Shown: positions 1 to 9,845 of the stretch, piece after piece
Position numbering within the stretch: position 1 is the first letter of the stretch
Layout: every line of letters begins with the position of its first letter
Source of the DNA: Candidatus Gastranaerophilales bacterium
GTDB lineage: Bacteria; Cyanobacteriota; Vampirovibrionia; Gastranaerophilales; Gastranaerophilaceae
Length of the DNA stretch: 47,023 nt
Reading direction: 5' to 3'
NCBI GenBank assembly: GCA_944323655.1
Contig: CALUTL010000015.1
Coordinates: 1-47,023, forward strand
Program-made: the position numbers and the translations under genes
The notes under the pieces: generated by a model
What the model was told of the DNA's origin: nothing
Seen by the model: the letters and a program-made list of their open reading frames with translations, nothing else
Database searches by the model: none

Positions 1-1
1 G

Positions 2-76
2 CTTCAGACGGAATACGACAGCATCAAGAGCGTAATTGAAAAGAACGTTGAGAGAAGCTTCAAAATCTTCTCATAA
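2..76 (+). CDS. C-terminal end of an unknown protein (truncated by window edge)
   Basis: An open frame runs from the window edge to a TAA at 74-76 and gives 24 residues ending in ...VERSFKIFS, polar and helical in character. Too little remains to assign a family. A weak hairpin (TAAGAA/TTCTTA, 74-88) overlaps the stop codon. The neighbouring stress-protein gene converges on it, which fits a real gene end. Confidence 0.45.
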   Translation, partial: LQTEYDSIKSVIEKNVERSFKIFS

Positions 77-94
77 GAATTTTTCTTAAACTGC

Positions 95-976
95 TTATGT
101 TTTATCGTTATGCTTAATACTGTCTTTTACAATCAGGACGTCACACTTGGCGTTTTCGAGGATTTTTTTACTGACGGAACCAAGCAAAAAGTCTTGCATT
201 TTACTTTTACCGCGGCTACCTGTCACAATAAGGTCAATATTTTTTGCAGATGCATAGTCAAGAATTTTTTGTGCGGGGTTTCCGCTTAAAACAACTTCCT
301 CTGCGGTCATAAGACCTCTATGTTTAAACCTCTCTTTTAACTCCTTTAAAGCTTCCGACGAAAATTTCTGTTGTTTTTCTTCAATTGACATAATCCAGTT
401 AGAATCGAGGTTTCCGTTCAAAAACAACATGTCCGCCGTTTCATTAACCGTACACAAAAATATTTGCTTATTTTCAAGATTTAAATTTTCAAGGACTTTG
501 GTAATCGCTAAATTTGCACTATCAGTTCCGTCGGTTGCAAAGAGTATATTTGCCCCGGAATTTTCCTGCTTTGATATATAAGTAGTAAGCCTTTCCCCGT
601 AAGCGATTTCTCTTGAAACAGAACCGAGCCATTTTTGAATACCCTTTTTTCCGTGAGAACCTAAAAGAATTACATCATAATCCTCTTTTTCACTCTGTTC
701 TAAAATGCTTTCAACAGCGCTTCCGCAATATTTAAACGTTTCTCCGCAAAGCATACCGAGATTTTCGATTTCATTTTTAGCATACAAAAGAATATCATCA
801 GCAATATTTGCGCACGTATTACTGAAGCCTGAAGCTTCTACTCTGACGTTTTCAGGCAAAAAGCTCCAATCAATTACGCAAATAACATCAATTATTGCAT
901 CTTTTGCCCACCTTGAAAAATTGCTAAGCGCATTATAACTAATCTTAGAACCGTCTGTACAAAATAAAACTTTCAT
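95..976 (-). CDS. Universal stress protein, two tandem UspA domains
   Basis: A 293-residue cytoplasmic protein made of two UspA-type domains (about 1-140 and 141-293). UspA proteins are stress-survival proteins, many of which bind ATP. Each half starts with a beta strand followed by an acidic loop (LFCTDGS, LFATDGT). The second half has the full ATP-type loop G-2x-G-9x-GS (GSRG...LLGS). The first half has the same loop with only eight residues between the glycines (GSHG...WLGS), so its nucleotide binding may differ. The start was placed at the ATG at 976, preceded by AAGGAGA, rather than 13 codons upstream where no ribosome site is seen. It is a monocistronic gene converging on the partial gene at the left edge. 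Confidence 0.9.
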   Translation of the reverse strand: MKVLFCTDGSKISYNALSNFSRWAKDAIIDVICVIDWSFLPENVRVEASGFSNTCANIADDILLYAKNEIENLGMLCGETFKYCGSAVESILEQSEKEDYDVILLGSHGKKGIQKWLGSVSREIAYGERLTTYISKQENSGANILFATDGTDSANLAITKVLENLNLENKQIFLCTVNETADMLFLNGNLDSNWIMSIEEKQQKFSSEALKELKERFKHRGLMTAEEVVLSGNPAQKILDYASAKNIDLIVTGSRGKSKMQDFLLGSVSKKILENAKCDVLIVKDSIKHNDKT

Positions 977-1115
977 ATATTTCTCCTTCTGGATATACAT
1001 TGTAATGTTAATCAATATATAATTATGTTAAGGAAATTTAAATTATCTGGTAATCTATATTTTTTTTTGTTATTATGTATGCAGGAATCAGATTCTAGGA
1101 TAAAGTGTTGTAGTT

Positions 1116-1727
1116 ATGACAGCAGAACAGAAGGTTAACCTCAGGGATTACCAAAATTTAATTGAAACAATTGCTAAGGTTGAATATCAAAAATTTTCAG
1201 TTTCACATTTAATAGAGCTTCCGGAATTAGTTAATATCGGGAATCACACTCTTTATGTACTTTTTAAGAACAATTCTCCGGAGAACTACAACAACACCTA
1301 CCTTTCCACTGCAATAAAGTGGGCAATACGTAATGAAGTTCGACGCAGATATAAATGGTACACACTAAAAAATAAAAAACAGCAAATGCAAGAGGCTGAG
1401 GAATCTCAAGAGCTTCGTGTAGAGGTGTATAAAACAATCTTATCTATTGACGAAATGCAGGAAGGAGAAATGCCGACACAGATTAAGGCAGAAGACAAAA
1501 CTCCCGAAGAATCCATAGAATTTGCAGAACTTAAAGCACATATTCTGGAATCAATGAAAAAGCTTCCAGCAAGAGAAAGAGAACTTATAGAATATAAATT
1601 TTTTAAAGAAAAAAAACTCAGAGAAATATCCGAAGAATTTGACATATCACAATCAAGAATATCCAGAATTATCCAGACAGGGCTTGATAAAATAAAAAAA
1701 GATTTAAAAAAACAGGGAATTATTTAA
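1116..1727 (+). CDS. Small sigma-70-family factor, FliA/WhiG-like (regions 2 and 4)
   Basis: A 203-residue sigma factor. The N-terminal half carries a region 2-like segment with the core [16 protein letters not shown]. The C-terminal 50 residues are a region 4 helix-turn-helix ([14 protein letters not shown]...[11 protein letters not shown]) for -35 recognition. Region 1.1 is absent and the linker is acidic. It is a clear paralogue of the sigma factor at 20141-20803, with the same IRNE and RYKWY block. No good ribosome site precedes the ATG. The stop lies 5 bp before gcvPB, so the two are probably co-transcribed. Which promoters it reads is unknown; the flagellar setting of its paralogue makes a sigma-28-like role possible. 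Confidence 0.8.
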   Translation: MTAEQKVNLRDYQNLIETIAKVEYQKFSVSHLIELPELVNIGNHTLYVLFKNNSPENYNNTYLSTAIKWAIRNEVRRRYKWYTLKNKKQQMQEAEESQELRVEVYKTILSIDEMQEGEMPTQIKAEDKTPEESIEFAELKAHILESMKKLPARERELIEYKFFKEKKLREISEEFDISQSRISRIIQTGLDKIKKDLKKQGII

Positions 1728-1732
1728 CTTTT

Positions 1733-3157
1733 ATGGAAACAATTTTTGAAAAAAACAACAACACAAACGGGATATTATTAACAGACGAAAAACCGGATTT
1801 ATCCATAATAGAAAGTAAGTTTTTACGCACAGACAACTGCGGCTTGCCGGATATAGGCGAACTGGAAGTTTTAAGACATTATAAAGAACTTTCAGACAGA
1901 AATTTTTGTATTGAAAAAGGCTTTTATCCGCTTGGCTCCTGCACAATGAAATATAATCCTAAAGTGAACGAATTATTAGCTTCCCTTGAAGGGTTTTCAA
2001 ACCTTCATCCCTCACAGCCCGACGAAGATTGTCAGGGTGCGCTTGAATTGATGTACAAACTTCAAGAGGCTCTAAAAAAAATAACAGGCATGGATGCTTT
2101 TACTCTACAACCGGCAGCAGGCGCTCACGGCGAATTAACCGGCATGATGGTAATCAAAAAGTATTTCGAAGTTAAGGGGGATGTAAGAAAAAAAGTTATC
2201 GTCCCTGACTCCGCTCACGGCACAAATCCGGCAAGCGCAGCCCTTTGCGGTTTTGAAATAGTACAGGTTAAATCAAACAAAAAAGGGCAGGTAGACGTTG
2301 AGGATTTGAAATCCGTATTAACCCCTGAAGTTGCGGCGATTATGATGACAAATCCTAATACTTTAGGAATTTTTGAAGAACAAGTTCTTGAGATTTCAAA
2401 AATAATGCACGAGAACGGATCTTTGCTTTATTACGACGGAGCGAACTTCAATGCGATAATGGGATACACAAATCCGAAGCTTATGGGCTTTGACGTAGTT
2501 CACCTGAATCTTCACAAAACATTCGCAACACCGCACGGAGGCGGAGGTCCAGGTGCCGGCCCTGTCGGGGTAGTTGAGAATTTGAAAGAATTTTTACCAT
2601 CACCCGTGATTGACTTTGACGGAGAAAAATATTTCAGGAACTACAACATAAAACACACAATAGGGAATGTTCGGGACTTTTACGGCAGCTTCGGAGTTTT
2701 GGTAAGAGCTTACGCATATATTCTTATGATGGGCAAAAACCTTAAAGAAGCCAGCGAAAATGCAGTTTTAAATGCAAATTACCTGAAGGAACAGCTAAAG
2801 AAATACTACACGCTTCCGTTTGATACAATTTGCAAACACGAATTTGTACTTTCGGGAGAGGATTTAAAACACAAAACAGGTGTTTCAACTTTAAACACCG
2901 CAAAAGCTTTAATGGATGAAAACACACATCCGCCAACGGTATACTTCCCGCTTATAGTTCACGAGGCAATGATGATAGAGCCTACAGAAAGCGAAACAAA
3001 AGAAAGATTAGACGAATTTGTTAAGACAATGATTAAGATATACGAGGAAGCAAATACAAATCCTGAAAAACTTCTTTCAGCACCGCATTCCACACCTGTA
3101 AAAAGAGTGGATGAAACTTTGGCGGCAAGACACCCTGATTTAAGTTTCAAAAATTAA
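1733..3157 (+). CDS. gcvPB: Glycine dehydrogenase (decarboxylating) subunit 2, P-protein beta subunit
   Basis: A 474-residue PLP enzyme, the catalytic half of the split glycine-cleavage P protein. It decarboxylates glycine and passes the aminomethyl group to lipoyl-GcvH. The PLP lysine is K262 in [14 protein letters not shown], and the glycine-rich [12 protein letters not shown] follows, as in the family. Length matches the two-subunit form. Subunit 1 (gcvPA), gcvH and gcvT are not in this window, so the complex must be completed elsewhere. The gene starts 5 bp after the sigma-factor stop with only a distant AGGGA as a possible ribosome site. Confidence 0.95.
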   Translation: METIFEKNNNTNGILLTDEKPDLSIIESKFLRTDNCGLPDIGELEVLRHYKELSDRNFCIEKGFYPLGSCTMKYNPKVNELLASLEGFSNLHPSQPDEDCQGALELMYKLQEALKKITGMDAFTLQPAAGAHGELTGMMVIKKYFEVKGDVRKKVIVPDSAHGTNPASAALCGFEIVQVKSNKKGQVDVEDLKSVLTPEVAAIMMTNPNTLGIFEEQVLEISKIMHENGSLLYYDGANFNAIMGYTNPKLMGFDVVHLNLHKTFATPHGGGGPGAGPVGVVENLKEFLPSPVIDFDGEKYFRNYNIKHTIGNVRDFYGSFGVLVRAYAYILMMGKNLKEASENAVLNANYLKEQLKKYYTLPFDTICKHEFVLSGEDLKHKTGVSTLNTAKALMDENTHPPTVYFPLIVHEAMMIEPTESETKERLDEFVKTMIKIYEEANTNPEKLLSAPHSTPVKRVDETLAARHPDLSFKN

Positions 3158-3205
3158 ATACAGATCAAAAATTTATATTAAAATACAAATGAAAGGCACA
3201 ATAAA

Positions 3206-4378
3206 TTGGCAGATAAAAAGAACAAAAAAATAAAAGTAGCATTTCCCCATATGGGAACAATATATATAGCCTGGTCAGCGGCGTTAAGAAAAGTAGGAGT
3301 TGAACCTTTTATACCGCCATACACAAGCAAAAGAACACTTTCTCTCGGGACAAAATATTCACCTGAAGCGATTTGTCTTCCATACAAGCTTATAATGGGT
3401 AATTTTATAGAAGCAATTGAAGGCGGAGCGGATTATGTAGCAATGATATCTTCACCGGGCTGCTGCAGACTTGGAGAATACGGCAAATGTATCAACAATG
3501 CCCTTGACGATTTAGGGTATCACGCAAATTATATAGAATTACAGCTTTATGACGGAATCCAGGGGCTTTATAATTTTTTGAAGGAAATTTCAGGGAAAAA
3601 TGATCCTGTATTGTTTGTCAGAGCAATAATTCTTGCGATAAGAAAAGTATTTCTGCTTGATGATTTACAAGCAAGATTGTCCTATTTAAGAGCAAGGGAA
3701 TTACATTTCGGAGATGCGGAAAAGCAGTTTAATAAAGCCTTAAAAATAGTAGACGAAGCAATGAATACCCGTCAGCTTAATAAAGCTAAAAAACTTGCCT
3801 TTGCCGAGCTGGACAAAGTTGAATATGACGCTAAAAAGGAAGTTTTAAATGTTGATATCACAGGCGAGATTTATCTTGTATGCGACAAATTTTCGAACCA
3901 AGATATAGTGAAAGAATTGGGCAAAATGGGCGTTGAAACAAGAAAAAGTCTTACCGTAAGCGGATTTTTAAAAGATGCAATAATTCCAAAGATTTTCAGG
4001 AAAGGCGAAACGCACCTTCAAAGAGCAAACAGGCTTGCACAACCGTATTTAATGCGAGATATCGGCGGCGATGCTCTTGAATGTGTTTCGGATGTAGCTT
4101 ATGCAAATGAAAGAGGAATAGACGGCATAATTCACATAAGCCCGTTCACCTGCATGCCTGAAATAATGTCACAGAATATATTTCCTGCAATGAGAGAGAA
4201 TTGTGACATACCGATATTGCCTTTAATAATGGACGAACAAACCGGAAAAGCCGGATATTTAACACGATTGGAAGCATTCGTTGATTTAATGAGAAGAAGA
4301 AAACGCAAAAGGGCAATGGAAGCAGGTTTAAAACCTGAACAAATTAAAGAAGAAATACAAGAAGAAATTCTTAAGTAA
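3206..4378 (+). CDS. CoA-activase-like protein (2-hydroxyacyl-CoA dehydratase activase-related, DUF2229 type)
   Basis: A 390-residue protein resembling the C-terminal part of large acyl-CoA dehydratase activase/BcrAD-like proteins. Family-like features are the start KIKVAFPHMGT, C57 in EAICLPYKL, C86/C87/C95 in SPGCCRLGEYGKC, and C316 in SPFTCMPEIM. These cysteines could hold an iron-sulfur cluster, which is inference. The N-terminal ASKHA ATPase half is missing, so this is the stand-alone form. The start is TTG with AAAGG about 10 bases upstream; the next in-frame ATG would cut the conserved first strand. It lies 48 bp after gcvPB in the same run. Substrate unknown. Confidence 0.7.
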   Translation: MADKKNKKIKVAFPHMGTIYIAWSAALRKVGVEPFIPPYTSKRTLSLGTKYSPEAICLPYKLIMGNFIEAIEGGADYVAMISSPGCCRLGEYGKCINNALDDLGYHANYIELQLYDGIQGLYNFLKEISGKNDPVLFVRAIILAIRKVFLLDDLQARLSYLRARELHFGDAEKQFNKALKIVDEAMNTRQLNKAKKLAFAELDKVEYDAKKEVLNVDITGEIYLVCDKFSNQDIVKELGKMGVETRKSLTVSGFLKDAIIPKIFRKGETHLQRANRLAQPYLMRDIGGDALECVSDVAYANERGIDGIIHISPFTCMPEIMSQNIFPAMRENCDIPILPLIMDEQTGKAGYLTRLEAFVDLMRRRKRKRAMEAGLKPEQIKEEIQEEILK

Positions 4379-4423
4379 ACCGACGGTTATTTTATTTTAA
4401 AATTAAGAGGTTAATATAAATAT

Positions 4424-5272
4424 ATGTTCAAACTTTTTAAAGATTCGTTTAAGACTGCAACCGATTGCATAATTTTAGCGATACCGTTTGTACTTTTTAT
4501 GTGCATATTATCGTTTTATTTTGCATTTTCAAACTCAGTCGTAGACACACCCGCAAAATTAGGACTTGCATTTTTCACAGTTTTATTTATGGTAGGGGCA
4601 TTTTTATCAGGCTGGTTTTATATGGTTAAAAACGCCATACAAATTTCGAAAGTCGTATATGTAATGGACGAAGACCGCGCAAAAGCAACTATGAATCTTT
4701 TTAAAGACATTCCGTACGGGATAGGAAAATACTTTATTTCATTCATATTAATGGCTCTGGCATTTATATTAATCGTATCAATTACTGCCTATTTGGTACT
4801 TGCAATCGGAAATGAATTCATAGGAAATGTATTTACTTCCGAGCAGATAACAATGGCATTATCCTCGACTCAGGATATGAAAGCCTTCATAGATTCACTG
4901 GACATAACTCAAAAAGAAAAATTGTTTTTATGGAATTTGCTGATAATGTGCACAACAACCTTTATGTCCTATTTGCTTATGCTATGGATACCGGAAATTA
5001 TCTATAAAACAATGAACCCCTTGATAGCACTTTTCAAATCCATAGGAAAACTGTTTATTAAATTTCCGAAAACTCTTTTATTATTTGTTTATATCTCAAT
5101 TTTAAATATTATAATGTCTTTTTTAAGCACGTTTACACTTGTTCATCCTTTGCTTTACATACTGATAATGGTAATTTATTTTTATTTTATTGTTTATGTA
5201 GTAGTGCTTGTATTCAGCTTTTACGAGAAAGAATTTTGCGAAGGTGAATCAAATGAAGATCAAAAAGCCTAA
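4424..5272 (+). CDS. Unknown six-helix membrane protein
   Basis: A 282-residue inner-membrane protein with hydrophobic spans at about 14-37, 45-68, 101-128, 167-190, 216-238 and 241-265, and an acidic cytoplasmic tail (ESNEDQK). I do not recognise a family and see no catalytic motif. An AGAGG ribosome site precedes the ATG. Its last 20 bp overlap the start of miaA in another frame, so the two are translationally linked. Part of the sigma-gcvPB-miaA run. Confidence 0.8.
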   Translation: MFKLFKDSFKTATDCIILAIPFVLFMCILSFYFAFSNSVVDTPAKLGLAFFTVLFMVGAFLSGWFYMVKNAIQISKVVYVMDEDRAKATMNLFKDIPYGIGKYFISFILMALAFILIVSITAYLVLAIGNEFIGNVFTSEQITMALSSTQDMKAFIDSLDITQKEKLFLWNLLIMCTTTFMSYLLMLWIPEIIYKTMNPLIALFKSIGKLFIKFPKTLLLFVYISILNIIMSFLSTFTLVHPLLYILIMVIYFYFIVYVVVLVFSFYEKEFCEGESNEDQKA

Positions 5273-6122
5273 AGTAACAGCCATAGTCGGGCCGACAGCC
5301 TCAGGCAAGACTGATTTTGCAATAAATCTTGCGCAAAAAACAGGCGGTGAAATAGTATCCGCAGATTCAAGGCTTGTTTATAAGGGTTTTGACATAGGAA
5401 CAGCAAAGCCGACGATAGAAGAAAGAAAAGGGATTCCGCATTATATGATTGATATAGTGGAGCCCGAAGTTGATTATTCCTCAGGGTTATACGCAGAAGA
5501 CGCTCAAAAAGCTATATCTGATATTTTAAGCAGAGGCAAGCTTCCGATTATTGCAGGCGGAACAGGATTATATTTTCGGCTTTTGCTTGAGAATTATGAT
5601 GTTCCGAGAATTGAGCCTGACTACGAATTGAGAGAGAAATTAAAAGAATATTCTTCAGAGGAACTTCACCGTAAATTACAAAAAATGGACGGAATAAGAG
5701 CAGCAGAAATTGACCCTAACGATAAAAAGAAAATAATTCGCGCAATAGAAATGGCTGAACATCTTGAAAAACCTTTATCGGAATACAAAAAAGAGCCTTT
5801 ATACGAAGTTGAATGGCTTGGAATAAATTGTCCGAGAGATATTTTGTATGAAAGAATAAACAAACGTGTAGATTTAATGATAGAAAAAGGGCTAATAGAA
5901 GAAACCCAAAACTTACTAAAAAAACACGGGCGAATTAAAAATCTAATATGCACAATCGGATATCAGGAGATGACAGCCTACCTTGACGGAGCAATTAGCA
6001 TTGACGAGGCGAAGGAAAAATTAAAACAAAATACAAGGAATTATGCCAAACGCCAGCTAACCTGGTTCAGAAAGAATGAAAAAATCAAATGGAATTATGA
6101 GCCAGTAAAATTAAAAAAATAA
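5253..6122 (+). CDS. miaA: tRNA dimethylallyltransferase
   Basis: A 289-residue enzyme that transfers a dimethylallyl group to N6 of A37 in tRNAs reading UNN codons. The P-loop GPTASGKT is at 13-20, followed by SADSRLVYKGFDIGTAKP (the family usually has DS.QVY) and the C-terminal RQLTWFRK block. I chose the internal ATG at 5253 because AAGGTG sits just upstream and it places the P-loop at the usual distance from the N-terminus. The first 20 bp overlap the preceding membrane-protein gene. Confidence 0.95.
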   Translation: MKIKKPKVTAIVGPTASGKTDFAINLAQKTGGEIVSADSRLVYKGFDIGTAKPTIEERKGIPHYMIDIVEPEVDYSSGLYAEDAQKAISDILSRGKLPIIAGGTGLYFRLLLENYDVPRIEPDYELREKLKEYSSEELHRKLQKMDGIRAAEIDPNDKKKIIRAIEMAEHLEKPLSEYKKEPLYEVEWLGINCPRDILYERINKRVDLMIEKGLIEETQNLLKKHGRIKNLICTIGYQEMTAYLDGAISIDEAKEKLKQNTRNYAKRQLTWFRKNEKIKWNYEPVKLKK

Positions 6123-6191
6123 ACAAAATTTATAAATAAATAATTTATGATAAAATATATTCATAGGGATAAAAGTAAGGAGAGGGATTAT

Positions 6192-9100
6192 ATGATAAAC
6201 AGAGCTTTAAAAATAGCAGGATTTACCGTAATCGGCATACTGGCAATATTTTATATAGCATTTCTTATATCTCCGCTTTTTGTGAACTCATATATAAAAT
6301 CACACAATTCTGAAATAACCGACCAAATAGAAAGTTTAAGCGGATTTAAGGTCGTATTAAATGACTTAAAACTTGTGACAACCCCAAAGCTTACGGCAGG
6401 TATAAAATTATCCCACGCAGAATTAGCCCCCTCACAAGGCCAAAACATTACCTCTCTTGACAATTTTGAAGTAAAGCTTTCACTCATACCTCTTTTGATA
6501 AAAAAAGTTGAAATCGACAAGGTTTCGGCAGAAAACATTAGAATCTTTTTAGAAGTTAAAAAAGACGGACATTTTCTTCTTGAGGACTATTTAAAAGATA
6601 TGCCGATATCCGCACAAGAGCAGGAAGAATCAGCATCTGTCCCAGGACTTCCGTTTGGTTTTAAATTATCGAACAAACTTCCTAACATTTATTTGAAGAA
6701 GTTTAACATTGAATTTATATCAACGGATACAAACAAAAAATACTACTTTGATGCGCCGGAATTCAAATTAACTGATTTTATCTTCAATAAAAAGGTAAAA
6801 ATCACCTCAAACGGCTCACTGTATCTTGACGGTTCCAAACATTTTTCATACGATGTCAAAATCAAGAATTACATAATGCCTCTGCAAGACATAAATGATG
6901 TAGTATTTGCCCCCCAGCCTGAGCAGACAGAGAGCAAATCCACAGTTACAGCAAAAACAGCACAAACAACTCCCGTAATAAACATCATTGATATTTTCGA
7001 CGGAATTCACAAAAACAAACTTGCCGCAAACTTAACGGCAGATATAAAAACAGAAGGAACTTTTGAAGATATTAACTTATTCGGCAAAACCTCAATTGAC
7101 GGACTAACAGTCGCAACAGACGGTCAAACACTTCCCGAAAGCTCTTTTAATATGGAGTTTAAGTCAAAAAGTATCACAATCAATTCAACCTTCTACACCT
7201 CAAAATCTTTACAAGAAATTACATCTCTAAACGGCAATATAAAAACAGGTAAAAATCCGGAAATTGACCTACGTTTAGCGTCTAATGCCGGAATAAACAA
7301 TATTATAAATCTAATTGACAGTATTGCTAAATCCTTTGGCATAAATGATTTAAATACCTTAAGCGGTACAGGAAACATTGATGCCGATTTATGGCTGACA
7401 GGCGACAAGAAAAAAATCAAATCTTCCGGATACTTAAAAATTCCGGAAGCAAGTATTTCTTATGGATTATACAGCATTTTAATAGACAAAATAAAAGCAG
7501 ACATTGACCTTTCGAACAACAACCTGAATTTTAAAGACGTATCCTTCAGCGTATTTAATCAGCCGTTAAAATTTTACGGCACGATATCAGATAAAGCCGA
7601 AGCGGATTTGCATCTGACAGCAGATAAACTACTTATAAAAGCTCTTGTTGCAACCGCAGGGCAATTTTCACTATTAAAAGAAAACAAATTTAACTCCGGA
7701 ACCTTATCCGCCGAAGCAATTTTGGAAGGTAAATTAACCTCACCAATTCCCTCCGTAAGCCTGAGCGCAGATAATGTTAACATCAAAAACACAGCCTCAG
7801 ACACCACGCTTAAATTAAACAAAGCTGTTTTTGACATAACAACAAATGACGCTACTTATGAAGGGCTTTTGAATATCAATTCAGCGGATATAATTTCGCC
7901 TTTAGCGACGGTTAAAATACCGCAAAGTGAGGTAACTCTTAATGAAAAAGACCTTAATATCAATAACGCATATATGATAATAGACAATTCAAGAATTGAT
8001 ATCACAGGAAGCATAAACGATTATGCGGATCCTGAAGACGTCAGTATAAACATTAATGCGAGGGGAAATCTTGTTGCATCAGATTTATATAAGATGATTC
8101 CGGCAGATTTCAGAAAGGATATGAGTGCAAAGGGCAAATTACCTTTAAAAGTTTCAGTTACCGGAAATCTTAAACAGCAATTAATCAATGCTTCGCTTAA
8201 TATGACGCCTGATAATTACCTGTCAATTTTAGACATTGATTTAATGAAAAACAAACCTGCGGCTTTAAATGCAGTATTAAAATTTGCAAATGACACCTTA
8301 AAAATAGATAAAATCGGGCTTGCCGTAAATGGTAACGATATAGCTTTTGCGACAGGAAGCATAAGCAATATATCCAAAACGCAAAATATGGCAATAGATT
8401 TTTCTATCCCCTCATATATTTCAATGCCGATACCGATGATGGGCCAAAATTCTTTAATAAAAACAAAAGGCGATCTGATAATCGGCGGAACGCCTTTAAA
8501 TCCAACCTTAAAAGGAAGTGTTTCGATTCCTTTAATAGAACTTACCGATATGCTTGTAAAACTTGAAAATCTTGATATGAACTTATCAGGTTCAGTAGCA
8601 AACGGAAAGGGGACTTTAGGCAAGTTAACCTCAGGCGGAATTGTCGCTGAAAATCTTGCAGCTGATTTCACTTACAATTTGAACAACGGCATTTTATATC
8701 TTTCAAACATTACCGGCTCAACCTTTAAAGGCAATATAAAAGGTAATGTTTCATATAACATAATGAACGGGAAAATAGGAGTTGACCTGACCGGTGAAGG
8801 ATTGGATGCAGCTTCTGCAATCAACGGTGCGGCGGGGATTAAAAACGCTTTAACCGGAACCTTAGGTTTTACAGCAAATGTTACAACCTCTGGTGCTACG
8901 GATGTTGAATTAATTAAAAATCTCAAAGGTCAAGTTTCGTTTGACATAAAAGAAGGAGCGTTTGCCGGAATCGGCCGTATAGAAATGCTTTTATCAGCAA
9001 ATAACATTATGTCAAATATCATTTTAAAAGCCGCAGTTGCGGCATTATCAAGTGTTGATGTAATTAAACAAAGTGCCAATTTTGATTACATAAAAGGCAA

Positions 9101-9788
9101 TATGACCTTTAGCGACGGCTGGGCAAACATAAGTTCCATTACCTCAGCAGGCGAAAATACTGCATACTATATAACGGGTAAATACAATATTCTAAACGGA
9201 ACAGCAAACCTTATTATATTAGGTCGTCTAAGCTCTGATGTTGTGGCGGTACTCGGGACATTAGGAGAGCTTTCTGTGGATAAATTTACATCCTATATTC
9301 CAAAATTCGGCTCTCTAACCTCAAGCATTATAAAAACAATGACAACAAATCCAGCTGCGGAAAAGACTGAAAATATTCCATCCCTTACAGGCGGCGACAC
9401 TGTTTATAAAGACTTTAAAGTAGAATTTAACGGCGGAATCGAAAGCACAAGTGCGGTTAAATCTTTCAAATGGCTTAACAATCCTGATATGTCAGCAATT
9501 GAATCCACAAGCCTAAAAGAACAGGTTCAAACAAGCACCGAAAATTTAAAACAAAACATTAAAACAAATATTGAAAACGTTAAAGAAATCCAAACTCAAA
9601 CTAAAGAAAGCCTGAAAAATACCGCCTCAGACATAAAACAACAATCACAACAGGCAAAAGAGGATATAAAAAATCAGGTTCAAAACGTAAAAGACAGCGT
9701 TGATGAGATTATGAATTTATTCAAAAAACCGTCTTCACAAACCCGGCCGACGACAGAAACAACACCTTCATCAACAACAGCACAATAA
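6192..9788 (+). CDS. AsmA/TamB-like envelope protein
   Basis: A 1198-residue protein with one N-terminal membrane anchor (about 7-30) and a long beta-rich, periplasm-facing body typical of AsmA-family bridge-like proteins, which in other Gram-negatives help move phospholipid between membranes or support outer-membrane assembly. The C-terminal AsmA-like core (around 930-1080) contains a segment beginning FDIKEGAFAGIGRIEMLL and later GKYNILNGTANL. The last ~100 residues differ: a K/Q/T-rich amphipathic helix with repeated TKE/NVK/DIK blocks, then a Ser/Thr/Pro tail. The start is at the ATG at 6192 with AAGGAGAGG upstream. It implies a diderm envelope. A bidirectional terminator follows. Confidence 0.8.
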   Translation: MINRALKIAGFTVIGILAIFYIAFLISPLFVNSYIKSHNSEITDQIESLSGFKVVLNDLKLVTTPKLTAGIKLSHAELAPSQGQNITSLDNFEVKLSLIPLLIKKVEIDKVSAENIRIFLEVKKDGHFLLEDYLKDMPISAQEQEESASVPGLPFGFKLSNKLPNIYLKKFNIEFISTDTNKKYYFDAPEFKLTDFIFNKKVKITSNGSLYLDGSKHFSYDVKIKNYIMPLQDINDVVFAPQPEQTESKSTVTAKTAQTTPVINIIDIFDGIHKNKLAANLTADIKTEGTFEDINLFGKTSIDGLTVATDGQTLPESSFNMEFKSKSITINSTFYTSKSLQEITSLNGNIKTGKNPEIDLRLASNAGINNIINLIDSIAKSFGINDLNTLSGTGNIDADLWLTGDKKKIKSSGYLKIPEASISYGLYSILIDKIKADIDLSNNNLNFKDVSFSVFNQPLKFYGTISDKAEADLHLTADKLLIKALVATAGQFSLLKENKFNSGTLSAEAILEGKLTSPIPSVSLSADNVNIKNTASDTTLKLNKAVFDITTNDATYEGLLNINSADIISPLATVKIPQSEVTLNEKDLNINNAYMIIDNSRIDITGSINDYADPEDVSININARGNLVASDLYKMIPADFRKDMSAKGKLPLKVSVTGNLKQQLINASLNMTPDNYLSILDIDLMKNKPAALNAVLKFANDTLKIDKIGLAVNGNDIAFATGSISNISKTQNMAIDFSIPSYISMPIPMMGQNSLIKTKGDLIIGGTPLNPTLKGSVSIPLIELTDMLVKLENLDMNLSGSVANGKGTLGKLTSGGIVAENLAADFTYNLNNGILYLSNITGSTFKGNIKGNVSYNIMNGKIGVDLTGEGLDAASAINGAAGIKNALTGTLGFTANVTTSGATDVELIKNLKGQVSFDIKEGAFAGIGRIEMLLSANNIMSNIILKAAVAALSSVDVIKQSANFDYIKGNMTFSDGWANISSITSAGENTAYYITGKYNILNGTANLIILGRLSSDVVAVLGTLGELSVDKFTSYIPKFGSLTSSIIKTMTTNPAAEKTENIPSLTGGDTVYKDFKVEFNGGIESTSAVKSFKWLNNPDMSAIESTSLKEQVQTSTENLKQNIKTNIENVKEIQTQTKESLKNTASDIKQQSQQAKEDIKNQVQNVKDSVDEIMNLFKKPSSQTRPTTETTPSSTTAQ

Positions 9789-9799
9789 TTTATAAAAAA

Positions 9800-9836
9800 G
9801 ACCGCAGATTTTTTAAGCAATTTCTGTGGTCTTTTT
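9800..9836. terminator. Bidirectional intrinsic terminator between convergent genes
   Basis: GACCGCAGA (9800-9808) pairs with TCTGTGGTC (9823-9831) with one G-U pair. It is followed by TTTTT on the plus strand and preceded by AAAAAA, so it also works for the minus-strand gene ending at 9846. Confidence 0.85.
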
Positions 9837-9845
9837 ATGCAAATT

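Noticed and set aside
705-938. Open frame opposite the stress-protein gene
   Set aside because: It has no ribosome site and lies wholly within a well-supported gene; a shadow frame, as are many others throughout the window.
1096-1115. Possible near-leaderless promoter (TAGGAT) before the first sigma factor
   Set aside because: No acceptable -35 and a poor -10; too weak to list beside metF and recN.
8216-8671. Long 151-codon frame opposite the AsmA-like gene
   Set aside because: Composition is that of an antisense frame, and no start signal or recognisable motif is present.
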